Origin: Virgibacillus siamensis
GTDB lineage: Bacteria > Bacillota > Bacilli > Bacillales > Amphibacillaceae
DNA: 64,000 nt
Direction: 5' to 3'
NCBI RefSeq assembly: GCF_900162695.1
Contig: NZ_FUIH01000006.1
Location: 124,001 to 188,000, forward strand
Part shown: piece by piece, positions 24,137-33,436 of the stretch
Numbering within the stretch: the stretch's first letter is position 1
Layout: each line of letters begins with the position of its first letter
The notes under the pieces: model-generated
What the model saw: only the letters and a program-made list of their open reading frames with translations
What the model was told of the DNA's origin: nothing
Database searches by the model: none
Program-made: the position numbers and the translations under genes

Positions 24137-25279
24137 ATGAAATGTATACTGGCTCCAGATTCCTATAAGGGCAGTTTATCCGCTGTGGAAGTGTCAGAAA
24201 GTATGGAAAGAGGCATAAAACATGTATTTCCAAATTGCGAAATAAAAGCCTTTCCTTTAGCTGACGGAGGTGAAGGTACAGTTGATTCACTCGTGAATAT
24301 TACAAAAGGGACCATTTTCAATGAGGTCGTAACAGGTCCATTGGGCGAAAAAGTTACGGCAAAGTGGGGGGTATTAGGAGATACCAATACTGCTGTTATT
24401 GAAATGGCGGAAGCATCAGGACTCACCTTAATATCCGAAGATGATTTAGATCCTATGTGTGCCACTACATATGGTACGGGAGAACTTATATCGAGGGCAC
24501 TTGATTACGGGTGTGAAACAATTATATTAGGCATTGGCGGCAGTGCCACAAATGATGCTGGTGCCGGAATGGCTGCTGCTTTGGGAGTGGAGTTTCTTGA
24601 TGAGTCCGGTCAAAAACTTCCCCCTGGAGGACAGGCGTTAAAGGAACTTGAAACAATAAATACCGAAAAACTGGACTTCAGAATATTTTCAACGAAGATA
24701 GTTGCAGCTTGTGATGTAACAAATACGTTGTGCGGACCTGATGGCGCTTCTGCAATCTTTGGTCCCCAAAAGGGTGCTACACCGGAAATGGTAGCGAAAT
24801 TGGATAAAAGTCTGGAGAATTTGGGTCATAAGGTTCAGCAATATTTAAATAAAAATATAATGAATGTCCCGGGAGCAGGAGCGGCCGGTGGTTTAGGAGG
24901 CGGGCTTCTGGCCTTTCTTAATGCATCTTTGGAACCCGGGATTGATTTGATCCTGGATGCCATTCAGTTTGAAGAAGAATTGCAAGATGCTGATATCGTT
25001 TTGGTGGGGGAAGGAAAGACAGACGCACAGACCATATTTGGGAAAGCCCCCATGGGAGTAGGAAGGAAAGCTGAAAAGCATGGTGTTCCTGTGATCTGTG
25101 TATCCGGCAGTTTAAGTGAAGGATATGAACAATTAAAAGATTATGGTGTTTCCGCATTTTTTAGCATTGCCAAATCCCCTGCCTCCCTTCAGCAATTAAG
25201 CGAAAATGCCGATCGATTGGTTGAAGATGCAGTCAAAAATATAATGGAAGTTTATAAATGCGGTAAGACAAAACTATAA
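24137..25279 (+). CDS. glxK: glycerate 2-kinase (GarK/GlxK family)
   Basis: A 380-aa protein. LAPDSYKGSLSAVEVSESM near the N-terminus, PLADGGEGTVDSL, GIGGSATNDAGAG and the C-terminal VGEGKTDAQT are the characteristic motifs of this family, which phosphorylates D-glycerate to 2-phosphoglycerate using ATP. ATG 24137 is chosen because the enzyme family begins MK-x-x-x-APDS and GGAAGG is 9 bases upstream; TTG and ATG codons further up are less likely. Monocistronic, convergent with fruRKA across a repeat element. Confidence 0.93.
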   Translation: MKCILAPDSYKGSLSAVEVSESMERGIKHVFPNCEIKAFPLADGGEGTVDSLVNITKGTIFNEVVTGPLGEKVTAKWGVLGDTNTAVIEMAEASGLTLISEDDLDPMCATTYGTGELISRALDYGCETIILGIGGSATNDAGAGMAAALGVEFLDESGQKLPPGGQALKELETINTEKLDFRIFSTKIVAACDVTNTLCGPDGASAIFGPQKGATPEMVAKLDKSLENLGHKVQQYLNKNIMNVPGAGAAGGLGGGLLAFLNASLEPGIDLILDAIQFEEELQDADIVLVGEGKTDAQTIFGKAPMGVGRKAEKHGVPVICVSGSLSEGYEQLKDYGVSAFFSIAKSPASLQQLSENADRLVEDAVKNIMEVYKCGKTKL

Positions 25280-25331
25280 TATTCATGGTTCATGAAGCGT
25301 CCCGGAAAACATTTTACCGCTTTCAAATGTA

Positions 25332-25616
25332 AGAGGCTGGGACAAAAGTGTTTTATCCAACGTAAAATCCGAACAACCTATTGGGACCTGGAGCGAATAA
25401 CCACTCCGGAAATATACTTCGCTTTCACTTTCGAGCATAAGTGCGACATCTGCTCAAAAAAGCTTTTGCAGTGTCTTCGTTACCGCGGGACGCACCGAAA
25501 TGATAAAGCGGAAGGCATTTTCGCTATAGTTGACAGCCGAAATGCTAAAGTTCACAATCGATATGATAATGTTCACAATTATTATCCCGAATGTATATTT
25601 CCTCCGCTAAATTCCC
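25332..25616. repeat. dispersed repeat element with 21-bp units, near-copy of 33437-33583
   Basis: The segment opens with GAGGCTGGGACAAAAGTG, a sequence I recall as a common dispersed motif in Gram-positives, and ends with a 126-bp block (25491-25616) that is an inverted near-copy of 33437-33583. The block has three 21-bp steps (GTTGAC 25529, GTTCAC 25550 and 25571) flanked by CACCGAAATGATAAAGCGG and TTTCCTCCGCTAAATTCCC. It lies between the convergent glycerate kinase and fruA genes. No gene is seen in it. Confidence 0.8.
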
Positions 25617-25684
25617 TATAGTTCGTCTTTTGGATTTACACCTTCTGATATGTCCCCCAGCCAACAGCATTTTTTCAATTTCAG

Positions 25685-27589
25685 TTACGCAGTCCGATTA
25701 ACATTGCGTTTTAAGAGGCCTGCTATGATGGCTGTAATAACGGATCCGATTATAATCGCTGCGATATACAGCAGTATTTTGCTAATACCGCCATCAACGA
25801 GTCCGATTACAAAAATACCTCCATGTGGTGCCCGCAGTCCTACATCAAACAGCATCGACAGGCCGCCTGCAACTGCAGCACCAACCATTGTTGATGGAAT
25901 TACCCTTGCAGGATCTGCTGCTGCTAATGGAATAACACCTTCCGTAATGAAACAGATACCAAGTGGATAAGCAGTTTTGCCTGCTTCGCGTTCTTCTTTC
26001 GTATAACGATTCTTAAAGAGTGTTGTAGATAGTGCCATGCCGAGTGGCGGCACCATTCCGCCTGCCATTATCGCTGCGATAAACGTAAAGTTATTTGCAT
26101 CCAGCATGGCAATGCCGAACGTATATGCAGCTTTATTAACCGGTCCGCCCATATCAAAAGCCATCATGGCTCCCAAAATAATACCGACGATAATCTGATT
26201 TGTACCACCCATGCTTTCCAGGAATGATGAAATGCCTGTATAGATTGCAGTCAGAGGCGGATTGATTACCATCATAATCAGCCCTGTAATGGCAATGCTG
26301 AACAAAGGATAAAATAATACTGGTTTTAACCCTTCTAGAGCTTCCGGAAGACCCGCGAAAATCTTTTTGATCAGTACGGTCAGATAACCTGCCAGAAAAC
26401 CTGCAATAAGTCCGCCAAGGAATCCTGATCCGCCAGTTGCCCCTTCTGCCCCGGATACTGTGATGGCGATAAGACCGCCGACCATCCCTGGTGCAAAGCC
26501 CGGTCTGTCAGCGATGCTGGAAGCAATAAAACCGGCAAGTACCGGGACCATCAGGAAGAATGCTTTTCCGCCGCCGATTGTATTAAGCATGGCGGCGAAC
26601 TCATTGTATTGTGAACTGCTTGGATCAGCTGATTTGATGCCCCATAAAAATGAAAGGGCGATTAGAATACCGCCGCCAACAACAAATGGCAGCATGTTGG
26701 AAACACCATTCATCAAATGCTTGTAAAATCCGCTTCGTCCTTCTTTTTCAGATGGCTTTCCGCCGTCAGATTCTTCATGTGCATAGACTGGAACGTCTTC
26801 ATTAGCTGCCCGTTTCAGTAAATTCTCCGCCTCATGGATTGCCTTTCCGACCCCGGTTTCAATCACAGGTTTTCCATGGAAACGAGCCATCTCAACCTTT
26901 GTATCTGCCGCAACAATAATGCTGTCTGCCTCTTCAATATCCTTTTCCGTTAATCGGTTTTTAACCCCGCCTGAGCCATTTGTTTCGACTTTTATGGAAA
27001 TTCCCATGTCTTTGGCGGTTTCCGATAGCTTCTCTGCAGCCATGTACGTGTGCGCGATACCGGTTGGACAAGCAGTTACCGCGAGGATTCTTTGTCCGGT
27101 CTCCGTTGATTCCGCTTCTTCGGTTCCATCTACTTCATTTTCTTTATCGTTGACCGCTTGCAAAATTTCTTCTTTTGTTGTGGCATCAAGCATTTTTTGA
27201 CGGAACGCTTCATCCATTAGAAATGTTGATAAGCGGGAGAGTGCCTCCAAATGGTCATTGTTTGCACCTTCACTCGCCGCAATCATGAAAAATAAATGGG
27301 CGGGCTGCCCATCCAGCGATTCAAAGTCGATTCCGGATTTGGACCGTCCGAACGCAATAGCCGGTGTTTGCACCGCTGCTGATTTGGCATGTGGTATGGC
27401 GATCCCTTCGCCAATCCCGGTTGTGCTTTGTTCTTCGCGTGCCATGATACCTTCTTTAAAAGCCTGCTTGTCCTCCAGTTTTCCGGCTTGATCAAGCTGA
27501 TCCGCTAACGCGTCAAGCACTTCTTGTTTGGAATCGGCATGCAGATCGAGAATGATCGTTTCCTTACTTAGGAGTTCCGTAATTTTCAT
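25685..27589 (-). CDS. fruA: PTS fructose transporter, EIIABC fused
   Basis: A 634-aa protein with three PTS parts. IIA (~1-150) has the phospho-histidine in GIAIPHAKS (GIxxPH motif), IIB (~165-265) has the cysteine in AVTACPTGIAHTYMA, and IIC (~290-630) is a membrane domain with about nine to ten helices and glycine-rich segments such as GGVKN and LGGLIAGFLAGYLTV. It imports fructose and phosphorylates it to fructose 1-phosphate. Its start follows fruK by 18 bases. Third gene of fruRKA. Confidence 0.95.
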   Translation of the reverse strand: MKITELLSKETIILDLHADSKQEVLDALADQLDQAGKLEDKQAFKEGIMAREEQSTTGIGEGIAIPHAKSAAVQTPAIAFGRSKSGIDFESLDGQPAHLFFMIAASEGANNDHLEALSRLSTFLMDEAFRQKMLDATTKEEILQAVNDKENEVDGTEEAESTETGQRILAVTACPTGIAHTYMAAEKLSETAKDMGISIKVETNGSGGVKNRLTEKDIEEADSIIVAADTKVEMARFHGKPVIETGVGKAIHEAENLLKRAANEDVPVYAHEESDGGKPSEKEGRSGFYKHLMNGVSNMLPFVVGGGILIALSFLWGIKSADPSSSQYNEFAAMLNTIGGGKAFFLMVPVLAGFIASSIADRPGFAPGMVGGLIAITVSGAEGATGGSGFLGGLIAGFLAGYLTVLIKKIFAGLPEALEGLKPVLFYPLFSIAITGLIMMVINPPLTAIYTGISSFLESMGGTNQIIVGIILGAMMAFDMGGPVNKAAYTFGIAMLDANNFTFIAAIMAGGMVPPLGMALSTTLFKNRYTKEEREAGKTAYPLGICFITEGVIPLAAADPARVIPSTMVGAAVAGGLSMLFDVGLRAPHGGIFVIGLVDGGISKILLYIAAIIIGSVITAIIAGLLKRNVNRTA

Positions 27590-27607
27590 TTCATGTCACA
27601 TCCTTTT

Positions 27608-28519
27608 TTAGAGTTGATTTAGGCGAACTTCCGAAACAAGTGCCTCTACATCTTTCTTGTTGCATAAATCCGTCTGAAAGGCTGTTGCGCTTCCGGAAGC
27701 TACCCCGTAACGGAAAGCTTCTTCGGGATTTTGATTACGTAAATACGATGCAAGAAATCCTGAAACAAGTGAATCCCCTGCTCCGACTGTGTTCACTGCC
27801 TTTCCTTTTGGCGGTGCAGCATCCCATTTTTTATTTCCTGAAACAAGCAGGGCACCATCCTTGCCCATAGAGACAATAACGTGCTGAATGCCATAATCAG
27901 CAAGACGGCTTGCATAATGCAATGCTTCTTTTTTGCCAGTAATCTCGGTATCAAATATTTGGCCAAGTTCAGCCTGATTCGGTTTGATAAGAAATGGCTT
28001 GGTGGGGATTAAATCAGTAAGTGCTGGGCCTGACGTATCCAGGACGAATCGAATACCCTGTTTGGAACAGTTCTCCGCAATTTGATAGTAAAAAGAATTT
28101 GGAATGGAATCCGGCAGACTTCCCGCGAGTACAAACCAATCGCCTTCACGCAAGGCATTGATTTTTTCAAGTAATACTGCTTGCTGTTTCGGTGCAATAT
28201 TTGGCCCCGGTCCATTTAATTCAGTTTCCTCACCGGATTTAATTTTGACATTAATCCGTGTAATTTCGTTTGTATCAATAAAATCTGTTTTAATTCCTTC
28301 CCGTTGCAGAAAGTCCGTAATAAAGTTACCGGTAAATCCTCCGGTGAATCCAAGTGCTGTGCTTTGGACATTCAGCCGTTGCAGCACTCTGGAAACATTG
28401 ATTCCTTTCCCGCCCGGATAAAAATAAACTTCGCTGGTACGATTTAAGGTGCCGGTTTCAAAATCCGGAAGATATGTGGTGTAATCGATAGACGGTGTGA
28501 TGGTACATGTGTAAATCAA
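27608..28519 (-). CDS. fruK: 1-phosphofructokinase
   Basis: A 303-aa PfkB-family sugar kinase. FYPGGKGINVSRVLQRL carries the N-terminal signature and sugar-binding glycines, and VNTVGAGDSLVSGFLASYL the C-terminal ATP signature with the catalytic aspartate (GAGD). It phosphorylates fructose 1-phosphate to the 1,6-bisphosphate. Start TTG 28519 overlaps the fruR stop and has GGAGG 7 bases upstream. It is followed at once by fruA. Confidence 0.95.
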   Translation of the reverse strand: MIYTCTITPSIDYTTYLPDFETGTLNRTSEVYFYPGGKGINVSRVLQRLNVQSTALGFTGGFTGNFITDFLQREGIKTDFIDTNEITRINVKIKSGEETELNGPGPNIAPKQQAVLLEKINALREGDWFVLAGSLPDSIPNSFYYQIAENCSKQGIRFVLDTSGPALTDLIPTKPFLIKPNQAELGQIFDTEITGKKEALHYASRLADYGIQHVIVSMGKDGALLVSGNKKWDAAPPKGKAVNTVGAGDSLVSGFLASYLRNQNPEEAFRYGVASGSATAFQTDLCNKKDVEALVSEVRLNQL

Positions 28520-29268
28520 GTGGATACCTCCGTAACATCTGTTCGTTCAGATAAAAGCTGTATTTCTTCCCTGTGCAGATTGCTGGTAACAAGTGCCGCA
28601 TCTGCCAGGTTACAGATCTTTGCAAAACTTACCTGGTTATATTTTGAATGATCTGCCAGCACGTAAGTTTCTTTTGCCAGTGTGGAAGCCGTGTATTTAA
28701 TGTGTGCTTCCTCCGGATCAGGCGTTGTATAGCCATATAACGTATGATACCCATTTACACCTAGAAAACATTTATCAAAACGGTAATTTTCCAATGATTG
28801 AATGGCTTGTGGACCAATTAATGCACCTGTTTTGGACTTAATCATTCCACCAGTTAAATATGCCTGGATGCCATTTTCCATTAACGCCTCTAAATGTGTC
28901 AGGCCGTTCGTAACAATAACAACGTCTTTCTCCCGCAGAAACGGTATCAGCTGCATCGTTGTTGTACCTGCATCAAGAAAAATACAGTCACGATCATTCA
29001 CAAATGAAGCCACATATTCAGCAATTGCTTTTTTTTCGTGAATGTTTTTGGCTGATTTTTCAGTAATGCTGTATTCTTTCAGTTTTCGCTCTGTTAATGT
29101 TGCGCCGCCATGAATCCGGGTCAGCTCACCGTCATTCTCCAGAGATGACAGGTCTCTTCTGATGGTTGATTCGGAAGCGTTCGTTCTATCGATAATATCC
29201 TGTAGTGTAATTGTTTGTTTGTCCTGCAATAAGTTTAAAATAGCCTGATGCCGTTCTGTTGTAAGCAT
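28516..29268 (-). CDS. fruR: DeoR-family regulator of the fructose operon
   Basis: A 250-aa DeoR-type protein. The N-terminal helix-turn-helix is LLQDKQTITLQDIIDRTNASESTIRRDLSSLENDGE, followed by the GGATL motif; the sugar-phosphate sensing domain contains IFLDAGTTTMQLIPFL and VIVTNGL. In the family, fructose 1-phosphate or the 1,6-bisphosphate is the effector. It leads the operon fruR-fruK-fruA, overlapping fruK by 4 bases, so it likely represses its own transcription through the repeats at 29326-29365. Confidence 0.9.
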   Translation of the reverse strand: MLTTERHQAILNLLQDKQTITLQDIIDRTNASESTIRRDLSSLENDGELTRIHGGATLTERKLKEYSITEKSAKNIHEKKAIAEYVASFVNDRDCIFLDAGTTTMQLIPFLREKDVVIVTNGLTHLEALMENGIQAYLTGGMIKSKTGALIGPQAIQSLENYRFDKCFLGVNGYHTLYGYTTPDPEEAHIKYTASTLAKETYVLADHSKYNQVSFAKICNLADAALVTSNLHREEIQLLSERTDVTEVST

Positions 29269-29302
29269 TTAATCACCACTTATTTTTCTTTTATACGTTA
29301 AG

Positions 29303-29365
29303 TGTAAAGGAAACGTTTCCAAAAATCAATCATAAACAACCATAAATATTCAAATTCAATCATAA
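29303..29365 (-). promoter_or_regulatory. fru operon control region: cre-like site and 10-bp phased repeats
   Basis: GGAAACGTTTCC (29309-29320) is a perfect palindrome and a cre-like site with two differences from the CcpA consensus. Upstream of it, on the plus strand, TCAATCATAA occurs at 29326 and 29356, and ACAACCATAA at 29336, spaced by 10 and 20 bp, all on one face of the helix, as DeoR-family operators often are. A clear -35/-10 pair was not resolved. Confidence 0.5.
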
Positions 29366-29437
29366 TAAATTCATTGTGTTTAATAATTGCTGATTCGGGT
29401 ATTATGGATTGGAAATAGATTGGGAGGAGGATTTTCG

Positions 29438-29968
29438 ATGCGAAACGTGACATTGGAAGAAATTTTCACCCATCCGATTACGCAAAAACATTTGGGGCGA
29501 TCGGGAATTGCACATGCAATTGCAGTAACAGAATATGCCTATATGTTTTCCAGACGGTATAAGGTGGATTCTGACCTTGCAACGAAGGCAGCATTATTGC
29601 ATGATGTCGGACATTACACATGGTATCGTAACGGTGAATGGGATTATAAAAAATATAAGGAGAATGATATACATGCCATTAAAGGGGCGAGCCGTGCTCA
29701 CAAGCTGTTAATTCGAATTGGTGAAAATCCTGAGGCAGCGAAGGAAATTGCGGTTGCCATTCTGCTGCATACCGATTCCTATTTGCCAAAAGGCGAATTA
29801 AAATTAAAGCCGCTGCAACAGGTGGTAGCCCTTGCTGATGAAGCTGACGAGGAAATTGGCGGAAACCACCATTATAAAAGGATCGATGAAGATATAGCGC
29901 TGGAACGAATTCGTGCGCTTGATACCCGTATAAACAGTGGTGAAAAACAAATCCATGAAATTGGTTAA
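29438..29968 (+). CDS. HD-domain metal-dependent phosphohydrolase
   Basis: A 176-aa HD-fold protein. H in GIAHAIAVTEYAYM, HD in AALLHDVGHYTWY, and D in LADEADEE are the metal ligands H...HD...D. Family members remove phosphates from nucleotides or cyclic dinucleotides; the substrate is not evident. ATG 29438 is chosen because GGGAGGAGG is 7 bases upstream, while an ATG 17 codons earlier lacks a site. Transcribed away from fruR. Confidence 0.85.
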   Translation: MRNVTLEEIFTHPITQKHLGRSGIAHAIAVTEYAYMFSRRYKVDSDLATKAALLHDVGHYTWYRNGEWDYKKYKENDIHAIKGASRAHKLLIRIGENPEAAKEIAVAILLHTDSYLPKGELKLKPLQQVVALADEADEEIGGNHHYKRIDEDIALERIRALDTRINSGEKQIHEIG

Positions 29969-29975
29969 CTGCTCA

Positions 29976-30005
29976 TTTAAAAAAGCGCACATTTTCATGC
30001 GCGCT
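29976..30005 (-). terminator. bidirectional terminator between the HD gene and the VanY-like gene
   Basis: AGCGCACAT and ATGCGCGCT pair around a short loop at 29984-30005. On the minus strand the stem is followed by TTTTTT. Confidence 0.7.
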
Positions 30006-30012
30006 CTCTCCG

Positions 30013-31020
30013 TTATTTCTTTCCTAAAAACTCCTCTAATGTAATGCCTTTATTCATGATCTCAGTCGCTGCTTTTTCCCCTACATAACGAAGGTGCCAT
30101 GGTTCATACTGATACTGGGTTATATTTTCCTTGCCCTTCGGATAGCGGATGATAAAGCCGTATTCAGCCGCATGTTCTTTCAGCCATTTTCCCTCATCGG
30201 TTGTTCCGAAATCTGTGTTTAAATTGAATCCGACATCAGGAGTTGTTACGTCCATGGTAAGTCCGGTCTGATGTTCGCTTTCGCCTGGACGGGCACTGAC
30301 ATTATTGGCTGCTTTTTCGCCATATGCCTCCACGTTCGAGGCGAAGATAGCATCCTGGCGCTCATAGGATCTGTAACCGGATTGTGCATACAGTTCCAGT
30401 CCGGCATTGTCAGCGGCGTTAAACAGTTTTCCCAGCGCAGTTGCCGCAACTTTTCGCATCTGTTTTTTCTCACGGAACTCGTCAAATGGAAACTGGACAT
30501 CAGGTACAACTAAGTTTTTGGGTTTGAAGCCATTTGGAAGTGAGTGCTCCTTGTTTACAAGTACAAGAATCTCATGTGGGTTGCTGGCAATCTTTTGATT
30601 ATCATCAGGTTGCTCCAGTGCTGCCCCAGGATTCACTTTTCCGTTCGTGTCCAGTGTTTTTTGTAATTTCTGCTTTGTAGTCTTGTTGTAAATTCCTGTG
30701 ATTGGCATGTCCTTTTGTTGCATTTGAAAATCTGTAATCGCCCATGTAGTCATTTCGTCAAAATTGCTGTTGACCGGGATCTGATAGCCTAGTTTATTCA
30801 ATACTTTCTGCAGTGCCTTAACATCTTCGCCCTGATCGGTTTTTTCCAGAACAGGCTGTGGCAGAGCTGCCTCTTGTTCCTCCGAATGATTTGTATTTTT
30901 TTCATCGTTTGGTGATTGATTGGCAGCTTGATTATCAGTCGATTGTCCGTTATCACAGGCAACCATTAAACCTATGACTGCAATCAGTACTGCTGTTATC
31001 GGCAGAACTTTTTTTAACAT
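30013..31020 (-). CDS. D-alanyl-D-alanine carboxypeptidase (VanY/LdcB type) lipoprotein with peptidoglycan-binding domain
   Basis: A 335-aa lipoprotein: the signal sequence ends in the lipobox GLMVAC with C22. After a Gln/Asn-rich linker, a peptidoglycan-binding type 1 domain (~65-125; DVKALQKVLNKLGYQ) precedes the M15B peptidase domain (~165-335), with S-x-H-x-x-G-x-x-x-D (SEHQTGLTMD) and EPWHLRYVG supplying the zinc ligands and the catalytic glutamate. The protein is bound to the outer face of the membrane and trims D-Ala or similar from peptidoglycan stems. Monocistronic. Confidence 0.92.
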   Translation of the reverse strand: MLKKVLPITAVLIAVIGLMVACDNGQSTDNQAANQSPNDEKNTNHSEEQEAALPQPVLEKTDQGEDVKALQKVLNKLGYQIPVNSNFDEMTTWAITDFQMQQKDMPITGIYNKTTKQKLQKTLDTNGKVNPGAALEQPDDNQKIASNPHEILVLVNKEHSLPNGFKPKNLVVPDVQFPFDEFREKKQMRKVAATALGKLFNAADNAGLELYAQSGYRSYERQDAIFASNVEAYGEKAANNVSARPGESEHQTGLTMDVTTPDVGFNLNTDFGTTDEGKWLKEHAAEYGFIIRYPKGKENITQYQYEPWHLRYVGEKAATEIMNKGITLEEFLGKK

Positions 31021-31220
31021 CTTTTTCTCTCCCTGTCATTACGCTGTCTTTTCATATCATAACACTTGTGGAATTTTAGCGTCTATGTAATTGTAAATAA
31101 TAATTCTTGTTTGAAAATTTCATGATTTACTGAAAAAATTGATTATAAAGAGGGAAAGTGACTATTTTTATGGAATACTTAAAAATGGGAAGAGTTTGGA
31201 GGATGGGAGGGGATTAATAG

Positions 31221-31952
31221 GTGAAGCCGGTATTTCTGATTTTGGGTTCCGATCATTTTAATAATCCGGATAATGGTGATTTGAGTGTGCCCAAAACGAC
31301 TGGGATTTTAGCAGGAAAAAGACAAAACGAACTGGAAGATGTAGTTGACCGTTTAAAGACATTTCACCCAACAAAAATTGCATTGGAAGTGTTAATGGAC
31401 AATCAAGGTGAGTGGAATAAGGACTATCATGCTTATTTATCGGGGGCATTCACGTTGACTGCAAATGAAAGACATCAGATTGGTTTCCGGACAGCGGGTG
31501 TTATGGGACATAATGAAATATATGCTGTAGACTGGAATCAGGATGTTCCGGACACGGATTATATAGAATGGGCCCGGAAACATGATCCGACTGCATTTGA
31601 AACGGTGATTAGTACTGCCGAACGGTGGACGCATGAAATGGAAGACTATTTCAGCAAACATACGATCAGGGAATACCTTTTGATGTTAAATCAACCTGAC
31701 TGGATTAAGGAAAACAGGGAGTTATACATGAAGGTTGCCGCAATTGGTGATGACAGGAATCCAATTGGTGCCAGGTGGACCGCACAATATTGGTACTACC
31801 GGAACATGATTATCTATAAGAATCTTACCGAACTTGCCTGGAAAAATGAACGCATTTTGGTAATTTACGGAGCGGGGCATGTTCATCTTTTGACTCAATT
31901 TCTGAAAGAGAATGGAAATTTTATAGTGGAAACTGCGCAAGATTATCTATGA
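31221..31952 (+). CDS. DUF5694 domain-containing protein (TraB/GumN-like)
   Basis: A 243-aa protein, soluble. The N-terminal LILGSDHFNNP and late GAGHVHLLTQFL match DUF5694, a family distantly similar to the TraB/PrgY/GumN group, where a histidine pair (H-F and H-V-H) and conserved glutamate suggest a metal-dependent hydrolase. The substrate is not known. Start is GTG 31221, with GGAGGGG 8 bases upstream. Upstream of a short operon with the sulfurtransferase and tag genes (24-base gap). Confidence 0.75.
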   Translation: MKPVFLILGSDHFNNPDNGDLSVPKTTGILAGKRQNELEDVVDRLKTFHPTKIALEVLMDNQGEWNKDYHAYLSGAFTLTANERHQIGFRTAGVMGHNEIYAVDWNQDVPDTDYIEWARKHDPTAFETVISTAERWTHEMEDYFSKHTIREYLLMLNQPDWIKENRELYMKVAAIGDDRNPIGARWTAQYWYYRNMIIYKNLTELAWKNERILVIYGAGHVHLLTQFLKENGNFIVETAQDYL

Positions 31953-31976
31953 AAATATTGAAGGAGGTAAACGGTT

Positions 31977-32819
31977 ATGGAAGAGATTGTAAGTGTTGAT
32001 TGGCTTGCGGATACAATGAAAGAGGGTTTGGGGGATATTGTTATCGTTGATGTCCGCTTTGAATTGACCGATGATGAGGCAGGCAGAAAGGCGTATTTGA
32101 ATAGTCATATCCCCAATGCGGTATACCTTGATTTGGACAAAGATTTATCCGGCAAAGCACAAAAACATGGCGGCAATCATCCATTGCCGGATATGGAAAC
32201 ATTCACGGCAAAACTTGGTCATATTGGAATTGGCAATAACACGACTGTGGTGGTATACGGTAAGGGAAATGATATGTTTGCCGGCCGTTTGTGGTGGCTC
32301 CTGCACTATGTTGGGCATGACAACGTTTATTTACTCGACGGCGGATTTGATGAATGGATTGGAAAAGGGTACGACATCTCTACGGATATTCCAAAACTGG
32401 AACCGAAGACATTTACGCCAAGGATTCAGGAAGAAGAAGCAGTGGATATCGAGCAGGTGAAGGAAAAGCTGGATAATCAGTCTGCGATATTAATTGACTC
32501 CCGCAGCAAAGCCCGCTACCTTGGCGAAACAGAGCCGCTTTATGCAAAGGCAGGTCATATCCCCGGTGCTAAAAATTACTTCTGGAAAAACGTTTTGGAT
32601 GAATCCGGGAAGTGGAAAAATAAAGAAGAATTGGCCGTGAATTTTAAAGACCTGTCAAAAGATAAGGAAATCATTGTTTCTTGCGGATCAGGCGTTTCCG
32701 CAACTCCAAATGTACTTGCGTTGAAAGCGGCTGGATTTAAAAATGTGAAATTGTATCCCGGCAGCTATAGCGACTGGATTTCCTATGAAGATAATAAAGT
32801 GGAAAAAAAGGAAGCGTAA
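31977..32819 (+). CDS. sulfurtransferase (tandem rhodanese)
   Basis: A 280-aa protein with two rhodanese domains. The N-terminal one lacks a catalytic cysteine (VVVYGKGNDMFAGRLWWLL), and the C-terminal one carries it in IIVSCGSGVSATP. The loop after the cysteine, with G-S-G-V-S rather than a basic run, is closer to 3-mercaptopyruvate sulfurtransferases than to thiosulfate enzymes, although assignment by loop is uncertain. Two bases separate its end from the tag gene. AAGGAGG lies 8 bases before ATG 31977. Confidence 0.88.
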   Translation: MEEIVSVDWLADTMKEGLGDIVIVDVRFELTDDEAGRKAYLNSHIPNAVYLDLDKDLSGKAQKHGGNHPLPDMETFTAKLGHIGIGNNTTVVVYGKGNDMFAGRLWWLLHYVGHDNVYLLDGGFDEWIGKGYDISTDIPKLEPKTFTPRIQEEEAVDIEQVKEKLDNQSAILIDSRSKARYLGETEPLYAKAGHIPGAKNYFWKNVLDESGKWKNKEELAVNFKDLSKDKEIIVSCGSGVSATPNVLALKAAGFKNVKLYPGSYSDWISYEDNKVEKKEA

Positions 32820-32822
32820 CAT

Positions 32823-33392
32823 ATGGACAACGAACGCTGTGCATGGGTAAACGGCGAACAAATTTATATAGATTATCATGATCATGAATGGGGCAAGCCG
32901 ACGCGTGATGATCGGGAATTGTTTGAAATGCTTCTGTTGGAAGGCGCTCAAGCAGGACTTAGTTGGATCACTATTTTGAAACGCCGGGACAACTACCGGA
33001 AAGCGTTCGATAATTTTGACCCGGTTAAAGTGAGCCAATACGATGATCGGAAAAGAGAAGAACTGTTGCAGGATAAAGGCATCATTCGAAATAAACTGAA
33101 GGTGAATGCTTTTATAAATAACGCACAGCAATTCCTGAAAGTGCAGGAGGAATACGGAAGTTTCGATGCGTATATCTGGCATTTCGTTGGCGGCAAGCCG
33201 ATATTGAATGACTGGTCCCGGCATGAGGATGTACCTGCTTATACGGAGGAGTCGAAATGGATGAGCAAAGACCTGAAAAAACGCGGGTTCAAATTTGTCG
33301 GCCCAACCATATGCTATGCATTTATGCAATCAACAGGCATGGTGAATGATCACACGAAAGACTGCTTTTTGTATCATGGAAACGTAAGATAA
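32823..33392 (+). CDS. tag: DNA-3-methyladenine glycosylase I
   Basis: A 189-aa protein. RCAWVN, YHDHEWGKP and LLLEGAQAGLSW at the N-terminal half, and the late CYAFMQSTGMVNDHTKDC, are family signatures: C, H and the final H-x-x-x-C bind the structural zinc (Zn clamp) and E in LLLEGAQ lines the base pocket. It removes 3-methyladenine from alkylated DNA. It begins 3 bases after the sulfurtransferase stop. Confidence 0.94.
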   Translation: MDNERCAWVNGEQIYIDYHDHEWGKPTRDDRELFEMLLLEGAQAGLSWITILKRRDNYRKAFDNFDPVKVSQYDDRKREELLQDKGIIRNKLKVNAFINNAQQFLKVQEEYGSFDAYIWHFVGGKPILNDWSRHEDVPAYTEESKWMSKDLKKRGFKFVGPTICYAFMQSTGMVNDHTKDCFLYHGNVR

Positions 33393-33436
33393 CATAGCTG
33401 AGACTGGGAAACGTGTAATTCAAAAACGAACACGCA

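Noticed and set aside
25292..25621. 109-residue ORF between glycerate kinase and fruA
   Set aside because: It covers the dispersed repeat element, has no ribosome site, and its second half is present inverted at 33.5 kb in another frame context.
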